From positions 60,728-124,727 of the forward strand of contig NZ_JACB01000037.1 in assembly GCF_000520975.1 (NCBI RefSeq): a stretch of 64,000 bases of DNA. Reading direction: 5' to 3'. The notes beneath the pieces were generated by a model. That model had not been told where the DNA came from, did not search any database, and saw only the letters and a program-made list of their open reading frames with translations. Each line of letters starts with the position of its first letter. The stretch's first letter is position 1. The position numbers were made by a program, and so were the translations under genes. The DNA comes from Aquimarina megaterium XH134 (GTDB lineage Bacteria > Bacteroidota > Bacteroidia > Flavobacteriales > Flavobacteriaceae). This document shows positions 26,503 to 34,837 of the stretch, one piece after another.

Positions 26503-28344
26503 ATGACTGAGTTTGTAAGAAAAAGAGTAGCGAATGCTAAAAATGATATTTTATCCGGGTTAACGGTAGCATTGGCCCTGGTTCCCGAAGCGGTTGCCTT
26601 TGCCTTTGTGGCTGGGGTAGATCCGTTAGTAGGGTTGTATGCCGCATTTATGATCGGATTGATCACTTCTGTTTTTGGAGGTCGACCAGGTATGATCTCT
26701 GGTGCTACAGGAGCATTAGCAGTTGTTATGGTTACCTTGGTTGCAGAAGGAAATGAAATGGGTGCCCCCGGAGAAGAGTTAGGATTATATTACCTTTTTG
26801 CAACTGTTATCCTTATGGGGATTATACAAATGTTTGCCGGAGCGTTTAAGCTGGGTAAATTCGTGCGTTTGATTCCGCATCCTGTAATGATGGGGTTTGT
26901 AAATGGTTTGGCAATTGTGATTTTCCTTTCGCAATTAGGGATGTTTAAAGAAGTTGAGAAAGATGTATTTAATAATAACAAATACGTTACAGAATCTCTT
27001 GAGGAAAAATTTGAAATTAGAGAAGATAACATTGTATATGATATAACGACAAATAAAGCTTTGTTTAGTTTTGAAAACAATAGATTGTCTGATATCGATT
27101 CTAAGGAAGGAAAATATATAGTGTATGAGGGACAGGTTTTTGATCTGAATACCAAAGAGGTAATCTTTAATTATAAAGATAATGTGATTTATAGTATTGC
27201 AAAAAAAGGAAAAGCAAAATCCTGGCTACCTACAAATCAATTATTGTTAATGCTAGGACTGGTATTGCTTACGATATTAATCATGTGGGGATTACCCAAA
27301 TTAACAAATAAACTTCCAGAAGCATTATTGGCTATTATTGTAGTTTCTGCTATAGTGATTATAGGAAAGTTGGACGTGGCTACCGTAGGTAGTTTTATTA
27401 GAGATGGAGGAGGAGAAGGCCTTAAAGGAGGTTTGCCACAGTTTCAGATCGATATTTTTAAGAAAATCCCGTTTACCTGGGAGACATTTCGTTTTATAGC
27501 GCCCTATTCGATCATTCTTGCTGCAATTGGATTGATAGAGTCATTAATGACTTTAAATCTGATTGATGAATTAACCGAAACCAGGGGTAATTCGAACAGA
27601 GAATGTATGGCCCAGGGAGGCGCCAATATCATTACAGGACTTTTTGGCGGAATGGGAGGTTGTGCTATGATAGGTCAATCAATTATTAATATTAAAGGTG
27701 GTGGGCGAACTCGGCTTTCTGGTATTGTGGCTGCTGTAACATTATTGTTGTTTATCCTATTCGCTTCGGGATTAATTGAGCAAGTTCCTATTGCTGCACT
27801 GGTTGGGGTAATGTTTATGGTTGTCATAGGGACCTTTGCGTGGTCTAGTTTTAGAATTCTTAATAAAATTCCTTTGGCAGATGCTATTGTATTGATAGCG
27901 GTGTCTTCATTAACTGTATTCTTTGATTTGGCAATAGCAGTAATCGCAGGTGTTATTATGTCTGCCTTGGTATTTGCATGGGAAAATGCAAGACGTATTC
28001 GTGCAAGAAAACATATCCTCGAAGATGGTACCAAAGTTTATGAAATATGGGGACCCCTTTTCTTCGGAAGTATCCAGGCATTCAATAATAAATTTGATGT
28101 TGCAAATGATCCTGAAAATGTAGAGATCGATTTTATAGAATCACGTGTTAGTGATCATTCGGCATTAGAAGCTATTTTTAATCTTGTAGGAAAATATGAA
28201 GATGCAGGAAAGAAAGTAAAAATTAAACACCTTAGTGAAGAGTGTCAAGCTCTTATGATAAAGGCTTCTCCTCGATTGGCTAGTGTTATAGAACACGATA
28301 TCGATGATCCAAGGTATCATGTTATGGCAGAAGCAATGGAGTAA
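26503..28344 (+). CDS. SulP family anion transporter with STAS domain and an inserted repeat domain
   Basis: A 613-aa membrane protein starting at MTEFVRKRVANAKND. The N-terminal DILSGLTVALALVPEAVAFAF and the core GMGGCAMIGQSIINIKGGGR are SulP signatures; a STAS domain (about 525-605) ends it. Substrate may be sulfate, bicarbonate or a dicarboxylate. An insertion of about 90 residues (about 150-238, between two membrane segments) is hydrophilic and contains two similar segments, IVYDITTNKALFSFENN and VYEGQVFDLNTKEVIFNYKDN. The start was chosen over an upstream TTG because that TTG belongs to the -7 promoter box. Confidence 0.93.
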   Translation: MTEFVRKRVANAKNDILSGLTVALALVPEAVAFAFVAGVDPLVGLYAAFMIGLITSVFGGRPGMISGATGALAVVMVTLVAEGNEMGAPGEELGLYYLFATVILMGIIQMFAGAFKLGKFVRLIPHPVMMGFVNGLAIVIFLSQLGMFKEVEKDVFNNNKYVTESLEEKFEIREDNIVYDITTNKALFSFENNRLSDIDSKEGKYIVYEGQVFDLNTKEVIFNYKDNVIYSIAKKGKAKSWLPTNQLLLMLGLVLLTILIMWGLPKLTNKLPEALLAIIVVSAIVIIGKLDVATVGSFIRDGGGEGLKGGLPQFQIDIFKKIPFTWETFRFIAPYSIILAAIGLIESLMTLNLIDELTETRGNSNRECMAQGGANIITGLFGGMGGCAMIGQSIINIKGGGRTRLSGIVAAVTLLLFILFASGLIEQVPIAALVGVMFMVVIGTFAWSSFRILNKIPLADAIVLIAVSSLTVFFDLAIAVIAGVIMSALVFAWENARRIRARKHILEDGTKVYEIWGPLFFGSIQAFNNKFDVANDPENVEIDFIESRVSDHSALEAIFNLVGKYEDAGKKVKIKHLSEECQALMIKASPRLASVIEHDIDDPRYHVMAEAME

Positions 28345-28376
28345 AATATTGTAGAAAAAAGATAAATTAATAAATG

Positions 28377-28418
28377 AAAACAGGGGTATGATTTAAAAAT
28401 CATACCCCTGTTTTTTTA
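28377..28418. terminator. Bidirectional intrinsic terminator
   Basis: An 18-bp near-complete palindrome (AAAACAGGGGTATGATTT at 28377-28394; complement at 28397-28414) followed by a T-run. It lies between convergent genes. Confidence 0.9.
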
Positions 28419-28464
28419 CTCATATACAAGTTAGTGTCTTTGTAGACACAACAGTCTATGTTTT

Positions 28465-29598
28465 TTAATTACTTGGAGTAATTTCTGCTTTGCTATCTAA
28501 CCAGATGTTTGCTCCTGTAAGCTTATCAATTTCAAAACTATATGAAGTAGTAGCAGTATCGAATTGTTGAGAATAATTGTTTGGAGTGTTAAACTTAGTA
28601 GTACCATAGTTAAAACTTAATCCACACATTTCATAGCCAGTACTTAGTTGGTATTCTATTTTTAATTTAGTTTCACTTATTGAAGAGATGTTTATATGAC
28701 CTACTTCTTCACTATTAGTAATATCACATCCATTAGGGTTAATAATTAGTTCTATATCAACTCCTGCTTCACCTCTACTATCAAGGAAAGTATAGGCAAA
28801 GAAAGTGTTAAAAATGTCGTTTTCACATTTTCCACACTCTTCATGGTACCCATATGCTTGAACACACTCAGGCTTACATTCTTGTTTGCAATATCCAAAA
28901 GATCTTACCCAATCACCATAGTAAACACAGCTCCACCATCCATAGTAACTATATTGTTGATCTAAAGTTTTGTCATAAGCAAAAGATGTATAATAACAAT
29001 GACTGTCTTTGTTATATACTTTAGAATACGCTACAATTTCAAAACAATCAAGATCTATTGATGATAATGGAATAACATAAGTAGCTTTTTTCATCCCTCC
29101 GTAGTAATAAGGGAAAGCTTTGTAATTAAATTTACGAAGGTTAGGAAATCCATTAGAGTAAAAAGGTATATTTTCTTTTGCTCCAATATAGATGTATACC
29201 TTTTTCATAAGGTTACGATCGTTGGCTTCAAAATTTAAGTATAAATTTTCACCATCATTAGATACGGTAACGCTACCAACCTCTAGTTTTCTAGATCCAA
29301 CTAATAGTGGCATAGTTGTAGTTTCACCACAAGCTTCAATATCAACATCTGATGGTGTAAGTAACGTGTAGTTACAATGTCTGTAGCTTTTTGAATTAAT
29401 GTCTGTTGTAAGGATAGGTTCTTCTTCTTCTAATTGTAATTCATCTTCTATTCCTTCAGAACCATCATTTTTAATAAAATCTGGCTCAATAGCAGTTTTT
29501 TCAGATTCAACAATAACTTCATTTTCATCTTTGCTACAAGAAGAGAAAATTAAAAATAAAGCAATGAACCAATACCCCAATGCGTAATTTGTTTTCAT
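28465..29598 (-). CDS. Lipoprotein with a cysteine-rich segment, function unknown
   Basis: A 377-aa protein with lipoprotein signal MKTNYALGYWFIALFLIFSSC and an acidic linker (EDELQLEEEEP). The middle (about 75-200) has beta-rich sequence typical of extracellular domains, ending in an aromatic stretch (YSYYGWWSCVYYG). A Cys cluster follows (CKQECKPECVQAYG then EECGKCEND, about 235-260), then a C-terminal domain. The cysteines probably form disulfides at the cell surface. I do not recognise a family. It is monocistronic, convergent with sulP. Confidence 0.75.
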   Translation of the reverse strand: MKTNYALGYWFIALFLIFSSCSKDENEVIVESEKTAIEPDFIKNDGSEGIEDELQLEEEEPILTTDINSKSYRHCNYTLLTPSDVDIEACGETTTMPLLVGSRKLEVGSVTVSNDGENLYLNFEANDRNLMKKVYIYIGAKENIPFYSNGFPNLRKFNYKAFPYYYGGMKKATYVIPLSSIDLDCFEIVAYSKVYNKDSHCYYTSFAYDKTLDQQYSYYGWWSCVYYGDWVRSFGYCKQECKPECVQAYGYHEECGKCENDIFNTFFAYTFLDSRGEAGVDIELIINPNGCDITNSEEVGHINISSISETKLKIEYQLSTGYEMCGLSFNYGTTKFNTPNNYSQQFDTATTSYSFEIDKLTGANIWLDSKAEITPSN

Positions 29599-29910
29599 AT
29601 AAAGTGTTTTTAATTAATTAGTGCGGCAAAACTAACAAAAAAGTGCATTTCTGGTACTAAAAAAATTAAATAAATAAATAGAATTTTTGTTGTATATTAC
29701 TGGAAATTAAATAAATAGGTTTATTCTTACAAGTAGTCTTATAGATTTTGATGAAGTGCAAAATTAATCGTTAGAAGTATGCGTTTTAGGGGAGATTTCT
29801 CCTAAATATTTTTGTTATATGCGAAAAATTTATTGTTTAGAATAGATTTTAATTATTCAAATTCTATAAATAAACTTATATTTCGGTTATAAAATCGAAT
29901 TAAATACTGC
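29599..29910. other. 312-bp AT-rich intergenic region
   Basis: This gap lies between the divergent lipoprotein gene and the Lgt-like operon, so it must hold both promoters. No convincing -7/-33 pair, hairpin or small gene was identified; TATATTTC at 29877-29884 is a weak -7 candidate for the operon. Confidence 0.4.
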
Positions 29911-30648
29911 ATGGATATCCCTTTTGAACCTATTGTCTTTGGCTATAAAGTGAATATCCATTTGATTTTAGAATACACAGCTTTCTTTATTGGATTTCGA
30001 TATTATGTATATCTTAAAAAACGCACTCTGGATCCTATTTCATCATCAAACAGATTATCTATAATCATTGGAGCGGTATTTGGGGCATTTTTTGGATCTC
30101 GTTTTTTTGGTTTTTTAGAACATCCGACTTTTTCTTTCGATCTAGAATATGTGGTTCGACTATTAAGTATAAAAACTATAATGGGAGGTCTTTTTGGTGG
30201 TTTGCTAGGAGTAGAGTTGGCTAAAAAGATAATTGGCGAGAAACATTCTTCGGGTGATTTATTTACGTTTCCCATTATATTAGGAATTATCATAGGAAGA
30301 ATAGGCTGTTTTTTAGCTGGAGTTAAAGAGTTTACCTATGGTAAGCAAACCACTTCATTTCTAGGAATGGATTTGGGAGATGGTCTTTATAGATACCCGA
30401 TAGCATTATTTGAGGTTGTTTTTCTATTGGTTTTATGGGGAGTTCTGAAACGCTTTCAAACAAAATCCAAAACGGAAAGTGGATTGCTGTTTAAGTATTT
30501 CATGATTTCTTATTTTCTATTTAGATTTTGTATTGAATTCCTGAAACCTAATACTTTTTTTCTACTCGGCCTTAGTAGTATTCAGTATTTATGTATCTTA
30601 TGCATGATTTATTATCAAAAAACTTTACGACAAATAGTTTTCAAATGA
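29911..30648 (+). CDS. Divergent Lgt-like membrane protein (prolipoprotein diacylglyceryl transferase family)
   Basis: A 245-aa protein with about six or seven membrane segments. Family landmarks are MGGLFGGLLGV, GRIGCFLAGVKE, YRYPIALFE and FRFCIEF, which line up with HGGLIG, GRLGNFINGE, RHPSQLYE and FRIIVEF of E. coli Lgt. The two arginines (GRIG and FRF) and the late Glu are kept, but the His of HGGL is Met and the Asn of GRxGN is Cys. This makes it an Lgt paralogue whose chemistry may differ. Its stop overlaps the next start (ATGA), and it heads a four-gene operon with a radical SAM enzyme. Confidence 0.82.
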   Translation: MDIPFEPIVFGYKVNIHLILEYTAFFIGFRYYVYLKKRTLDPISSSNRLSIIIGAVFGAFFGSRFFGFLEHPTFSFDLEYVVRLLSIKTIMGGLFGGLLGVELAKKIIGEKHSSGDLFTFPIILGIIIGRIGCFLAGVKEFTYGKQTTSFLGMDLGDGLYRYPIALFEVVFLLVLWGVLKRFQTKSKTESGLLFKYFMISYFLFRFCIEFLKPNTFFLLGLSSIQYLCILCMIYYQKTLRQIVFK

Positions 30649-31100
30649 GCAAAATCAGGATAATCATAATTATATGGTTTTTAACCTGCCTAAATGTTAT
30701 AAATCTATCTGCTCAGGATATATCTGATGCTTTGCGATTAAAAGAACTATCATATATGAAATATGCTAAAAGAGCAGATTGTAATAGTACTATGGGAACC
30801 ACTCTTGAGGACAGAATTTGTTTGAATCTAAAGTTTCAACAGACTGATTCTATTATGAATGTGAAACTCAAAAAAATGTTGCATACTATTACTAATGACA
30901 CGATAAAAACCACCATCAAAACTTATCAAAATGCTTGGGTACATCATAGAAGAATGAAAAGTGAAATTGTTTCAGAAGGATACAGAGGTCACATGCTTGG
31001 GATTATATACCTTGGGTGTATGGTAGAAACAACAATGCAGCGTATTAAAGAAATAGAGGAGTTATCGGATAAAATGATTGATCATGATACAGATAATTAA
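30645..31100 (+). CDS. Exported LprI-like (DUF1311) protein
   Basis: The start is ATG at 30645 (MSKIRIIIIIWFLTCLN), overlapping the Lgt-like stop by four bases; it gives 151 aa. A signal peptide ends near LSAQ. The mature part has ADCNSTMGTTLEDRICLN and LKFQQTDSIMNVKLKKM, resembling the LprI N-terminal domain pattern (Cys, then ICxxxxLxxxD), with a third Cys near the end (YLGCMVE). LprI-type proteins are periplasmic or membrane-attached and some inhibit lysozyme. Here the operon context suggests a role linked to lipid or lipoprotein modification, which is only inference. Confidence 0.72.
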   Translation: MSKIRIIIIIWFLTCLNVINLSAQDISDALRLKELSYMKYAKRADCNSTMGTTLEDRICLNLKFQQTDSIMNVKLKKMLHTITNDTIKTTIKTYQNAWVHHRRMKSEIVSEGYRGHMLGIIYLGCMVETTMQRIKEIEELSDKMIDHDTDN

Positions 31101-31156
31101 AATAATTCTTCAATATCCATTTGTTTCGGTATATGAATTTCAAAAAAAACAGATAA

Positions 31157-32551
31157 ATGCCCACTAGAAATTATACGTATTACGATTTTACATTAAGTTT
31201 ATGTCCTACTTGTTTAAAAAGGATTGAAGCCAAAATTGTTTTTGAAGAAGATAAGGTATTTATGCTCAAGCGATGCCCAGAGCATGGTAGATCTAAAGTT
31301 TTGATTGCAGATGATATAGCCTATTATAAGAACATTAGAAATTATAATAAACCTTCTGAGTTTCCTTATAAATTTAATACCACTACAGATTACGGGTGTC
31401 CTTATGATTGTGGATTATGCCCTGATCATGAGCAGCATTCGTGTTTGTCGATTATCGAAGTAACAGACCGGTGTAATTTAACTTGTCCTACCTGTTATGC
31501 TTCTTCATCTCCGCATTACGGAAGGCATCGATCATTAGATGAAATAAAGAAGATGCTGGATACAATAGTTAAAAATGAAAAAGAACCAGATGTGGTACAA
31601 ATAAGTGGGGGAGAGCCTACAATACACCCTCAGTTTTTTGAAATTCTGGACTATGCCAAACAATTACCGATCCGACATCTAATGGTAAATACAAATGGAA
31701 TACGTATTGCAAAGGATATTAAATTTACCCAACAGTTAGCAAGCTATATGCCAGATTTTGAAATCTACCTACAGTTTGATGCATTGGATGCCGAAGTACT
31801 GCAAAAATTGAGAGGAGAGGATCTTACCAAAATTAGAAAACAAGCGATTGAGAACTTAAATAGTGTAAATTTATCGACTACCCTGGTCGTGACTTTAGAA
31901 AAAGGATTAAATGATACTTTAATTGGCGATATACTAACATTTGCAACACAGCAAAAATGTGTGAGAGGTGTTACATTTCAACCTACTCAAATAGCAGGAC
32001 GATTAGAAGATTTTGATACACAAACCGATAGAATCACATTGACCGAGGTGCGAAGAAAAATTTTAGAACAATTTCCGGTTTTTGAATCCGATGATCTTAT
32101 CCCGGTGCCTTGTAATCCAGATGCTTTGGTTATGGGATACGCTTTAAAAAATGAAGATGGAATCCTACCTCTTACCCGATATATTAATCCGGCAGATCTG
32201 TTGGATAATGGTAAAAATACGATTGTATATGAGCAGGACGAAGCGCTACATGGTAAAGTCCTGGAGTTATTTAGTACCGGAAATTCTGTAGAAACAGCTT
32301 CAGAAAACCTAAAATCTATAATGTGCTGTTTACCAGAGATCGATGCTCCGGATTTAGGGTATGATAATCTGTTTAGAATTATAATTATGCAATTTATTGA
32401 TGCCTATAATTTTGATGTACGAGCGATTAAAAAGTCTTGTGTACATATTGTAAATAAGGATTATAAAATCATTCCTTTTGAAACGATGAACTTATTCTAT
32501 AGGGATGATAAGCAGGAGTATTTAGAACAATTAAGAAAAGAAACGATATGA
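31157..32551 (+). CDS. Radical SAM protein of the Tes/MJ0619-like family
   Basis: A 464-aa radical SAM enzyme. The N-terminus has a CPTC...CPEHG pair of a rubredoxin-like metal site (about 15-45), then CPYDCGLCPDHEQHSC (about 80-95), then the radical SAM triad CNLTCPTC (about 107-114), a GGEP motif (QISGGEP) and C-terminal cysteines (PVPCNPDA, IMCCLPE, KSCVHIV). This multi-cluster layout matches my recollection of tetraether lipid synthase (Tes) and the MJ0619 group, which act on unactivated lipid or cofactor carbons. Substrate unknown. The stop overlaps the next start (ATGA). Confidence 0.85.
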   Translation: MPTRNYTYYDFTLSLCPTCLKRIEAKIVFEEDKVFMLKRCPEHGRSKVLIADDIAYYKNIRNYNKPSEFPYKFNTTTDYGCPYDCGLCPDHEQHSCLSIIEVTDRCNLTCPTCYASSSPHYGRHRSLDEIKKMLDTIVKNEKEPDVVQISGGEPTIHPQFFEILDYAKQLPIRHLMVNTNGIRIAKDIKFTQQLASYMPDFEIYLQFDALDAEVLQKLRGEDLTKIRKQAIENLNSVNLSTTLVVTLEKGLNDTLIGDILTFATQQKCVRGVTFQPTQIAGRLEDFDTQTDRITLTEVRRKILEQFPVFESDDLIPVPCNPDALVMGYALKNEDGILPLTRYINPADLLDNGKNTIVYEQDEALHGKVLELFSTGNSVETASENLKSIMCCLPEIDAPDLGYDNLFRIIIMQFIDAYNFDVRAIKKSCVHIVNKDYKIIPFETMNLFYRDDKQEYLEQLRKETI

Positions 32552-32766
32552 TTGTAAATACCATTTTTTTGGAAGTAGGTAACCTCGATGGATTAGTGTA
32601 TTTAATTCTTTTAATCCTCTTAGGTCCTCCGATATTTCTCTCGATTATAGGCCTAATCTTATTCAAAACTAAAAATCGAAAAGCAGGGAAAATTTTCTTT
32701 ATCCTTGCCGGGATATACCTTGTTGTTGGATTAGGAATCTGCGGAGCTCTTATGGTTGGGTTTTAA
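32548..32766 (+). CDS. Small two-helix membrane protein
   Basis: A 72-aa protein with two membrane segments (about 15-39 and 48-70) joined by a short basic loop (FKTKNRKAGK). It starts inside the stop codon of the radical SAM gene, so translation is coupled and the gene is the last of the operon. No motif is recognised. It could be an assembly or anchoring partner of the operon's enzymes; that is inference from position only. Confidence 0.75.
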   Translation: MIVNTIFLEVGNLDGLVYLILLILLGPPIFLSIIGLILFKTKNRKAGKIFFILAGIYLVVGLGICGALMVGF

Positions 32767-32947
32767 GATCAAACCATTACAAGTAATTGTATTGTAAAAC
32801 AATCTATAGTAAATCAAGCCTTATGTTTGGTTATAAAAACGATTTCTTAAAGTATATTAAATCACTTCGTTTATAGAAACACTATATCATATATGGTAAA
32901 GAATTAAGAGATTTGTTTTTACATTAGTTTACTAATTTTTATTAATG

Positions 32948-32981
32948 TTTCTATCTTATCATTACAATGATAAAATAGAAA
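32948..32981. terminator. Near-perfect hairpin between convergent transcripts
   Basis: TTTCTATcTTATCATT (32948-32963) faces AATGATAAaATAGAAA (32966-32981) with one mismatch and a 2-nt apex. It sits just past the stop of the minus-strand 97-aa gene and 180 bp after the Lgt-like operon. T-runs are weak, so termination is uncertain. Confidence 0.5.
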
Positions 32982-32986
32982 TCATA

Positions 32987-33280
32987 CTAAAAACGACTTC
33001 TTCTTTTTCCAAAATAGCCTCCTTTTATTTTTTCGGTATATGTTTTTGTAGATTGAGCTGCGTCTGTAGAATTGTTAGCACCCGATTTTTTTTTCTTTTT
33101 AGAGGAAATTTCTGCCTCCTTTTTAGTTAATCGTTCTATTACTTCAGAAATATCCTCGGTAGAAACATCTTCGGTCTTTTGAGAAACTTGTTTTTTTCCA
33201 ACTCTGTAGGAATTAAACTTTTCTTTTCGAGTTTTTAAAATTGCCTTTAATTCAGGATTTGGTAGATTAATTAGCGTCAT
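32987..33280 (-). CDS. Small basic hypothetical protein
   Basis: A 97-aa strongly basic, Lys/Ser/Thr-rich protein with no signal peptide or membrane segment. A folded-looking N-terminal part (TLINLPNPELKAILKTRKEK) is followed by a charged helix (EDISEVIERLTKKEAEIS), a low-complexity KKKKKSG linker and an aromatic/basic end (YFGKRRSRF). It is divergent from the roadblock-like gene pair. I recognise no family and rank it as a probable gene because of codon use and a well-placed hairpin after its stop. Confidence 0.55.
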   Translation of the reverse strand: MTLINLPNPELKAILKTRKEKFNSYRVGKKQVSQKTEDVSTEDISEVIERLTKKEAEISSKKKKKSGANNSTDAAQSTKTYTEKIKGGYFGKRRSRF

Positions 33281-33479
33281 AGTTTAGACCTCATTTTATA
33301 TTGTTAGATTTTCTTTTAAATCAATTTAATAATTTGTAGGAATTTTTTTACAAAAAATATTTAGTACAAGATACAAATAATCGTTTAAAAGTGAAAAAAA
33401 ACGATGAAAGAATTTTTTTAAAAGATTAATGTTTCTATATTTACCAAACAAAGAACAAAAAACATCCTAATTTTAGCCC

Positions 33480-33797
33480 ATGATTGATCTGAAAAAGATT
33501 AAAGAAGATACCGAAGTTGATAGCATTGTTATTGCCGATAAAAGTGGTAATGTAATAGATGCACTGGGTACAAAACATGATACTAATATTGCCTTGATGA
33601 CAGAAACAGCCTTTTCGATGTGTGATGATATGGTCAAAGATTTACTTAAAGGAGACCTTGATCAATTGATGGCTAAATCTTCAAAAGGTTTTCTTATTGC
33701 AAATAGGATTAAATCTGATTCAATCATATTAGTGGTATCAAAAAAAATGTCAAAACTTGGATTACTACTTAAGTATATGAGCTCTTTAGAAAAATAA
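33480..33797 (+). CDS. Roadblock/LC7-like protein (copy 1)
   Basis: A 105-aa soluble protein with the fold pattern of roadblock/LC7 domains: an N-terminal helix, strand IVIADKSGNVIDALG, a helix (TETAFSMCDDMVKDLL), then strands KGFLIANRI and SIILVVSKK and a final helix. Such proteins are cofactors of small Ras-like GTPases (MglA type) or other switch proteins in bacteria. No GTPase gene is nearby. A second such protein follows 41 bp downstream. The assignment rests on pattern recognition only. Confidence 0.65.
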   Translation: MIDLKKIKEDTEVDSIVIADKSGNVIDALGTKHDTNIALMTETAFSMCDDMVKDLLKGDLDQLMAKSSKGFLIANRIKSDSIILVVSKKMSKLGLLLKYMSSLEK

Positions 33798-33838
33798 TTT
33801 TATAGAAAATATTATTAATAATTAAATTAAATTAAACT

Positions 33839-34213
33839 ATGTCAAATTTTTTAGAACAATTCATCGAAGATATTAAATCTAATGTGCCGGGCTATATTGC
33901 AGTTACCGTTACAGAAGTAGGTACAGGGGTATGTTATGCTTCTAATTCTGATAAAAAAGATTTTGATCCAGAAATCGCTTCTGCTTATAATTTGGAGGTT
34001 GTAAAAGCTAAGAAAAATGCTATCGAGGCGTTAGGTTTGAAATCTAAAGTTCAGGATATTATAATTACTCTTGATGGTCAAATTCATATGATCGATGTAT
34101 CTGAAAACGGTGAATATTTTATTTATTTGGCGGTTGACTCTACAAAAGCAAATCTCGGAATGACACGTGCACTCTTGAAAAAATATAAGAAAGATGTTGT
34201 TTCGCAACTATAA
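33839..34213 (+). CDS. Roadblock/LC7-like protein (copy 2)
   Basis: A 124-aa soluble protein. Strand IAVTVTEVGTGVCYAS, a loop with DFDPEIASAY, a helix VVKAKKNAIEALGLK, then strands DIIITLDGQIHMIDV and YFIYLAVDS and the final helix LGMTRALLKKY fit a roadblock/LC7-like fold. It is in line with copy 1, 41 bp downstream, and the two probably form a heteromer and share a transcript. A perfect 36-bp palindromic terminator follows. Confidence 0.6.
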   Translation: MSNFLEQFIEDIKSNVPGYIAVTVTEVGTGVCYASNSDKKDFDPEIASAYNLEVVKAKKNAIEALGLKSKVQDIIITLDGQIHMIDVSENGEYFIYLAVDSTKANLGMTRALLKKYKKDVVSQL

Positions 34214-34245
34214 TCAAAGGACTTTTTATGTAAAAATATTACTTT

Positions 34246-34285
34246 AAAAGACTTCACAATGTTAACATTGTGAAGTCTTTTTTTA
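34246..34285. terminator. Bidirectional intrinsic terminator
   Basis: A perfect 36-bp palindrome (34246-34281; core CACAATGTTAACATTGTG) with flanking A and T runs, between the convergent roadblock-like pair and the GyrI-like gene. Confidence 0.92.
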
Positions 34286-34292
34286 TGATAAT

Positions 34293-34751
34293 TTATTCAA
34301 TTGCTACAAAAATATCTACTTCGGCATCTGTAGGGTTTACAGCATCTTCACCATATATTTCAAAATCGGTAGTGTATGTTCTATCCAGGTCTATTTCCCA
34401 TATATCGACCCATTTATCATAGATGACACCTTTGGTAATATCTCCTTTGACCGTAAATCGAGAGTAGATACTTTTTTCGATTTGTACACTGGTCATTCCT
34501 GGTGGGATAGTGTCTAAATTTGCAACTTTACACCCTATGATTGTAGTATATCCTTCGGTATGGTCACTTTCATAATCTGTGTATACGGCATAGATAGAAT
34601 CTTCAAGTTTATTCGGGATCTTATGCATTGTACCTTCAGACATAAAGGTATTCCATAAATTAGGAATGTCTTCTGCAAATTGTTCATTTTTTTTAGTTGT
34701 ACGTACCGAAATCCCAACGATCCAGAAAGGTTCGATTTTTGTTTTTATCAT
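34293..34751 (-). CDS. GyrI-like small-molecule-binding domain protein
   Basis: A 152-aa stand-alone effector-binding domain of the AraC/GyrI type. Typical segments are FWIVGISVRTTKKNEQ at the N-terminus, NLWNTFMSEG, the IYAVYTDYESDHTEGYTTIIG strand pair and the C-terminal EIYGEDAVNPTDAEVDIFVAIE. No DNA-binding domain is attached. Members bind hydrophobic drugs or similar molecules; the ligand here is unknown. Confidence 0.9.
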   Translation of the reverse strand: MIKTKIEPFWIVGISVRTTKKNEQFAEDIPNLWNTFMSEGTMHKIPNKLEDSIYAVYTDYESDHTEGYTTIIGCKVANLDTIPPGMTSVQIEKSIYSRFTVKGDITKGVIYDKWVDIWEIDLDRTYTTDFEIYGEDAVNPTDAEVDIFVAIE

Positions 34752-34837
34752 AATTATTTGATGTTAGAAATTAATAGTACAGCAAAACTAAATGCAGATA
34801 GTGACAAAGGTATGTCAGGAAGGATTTATAATTTGCA

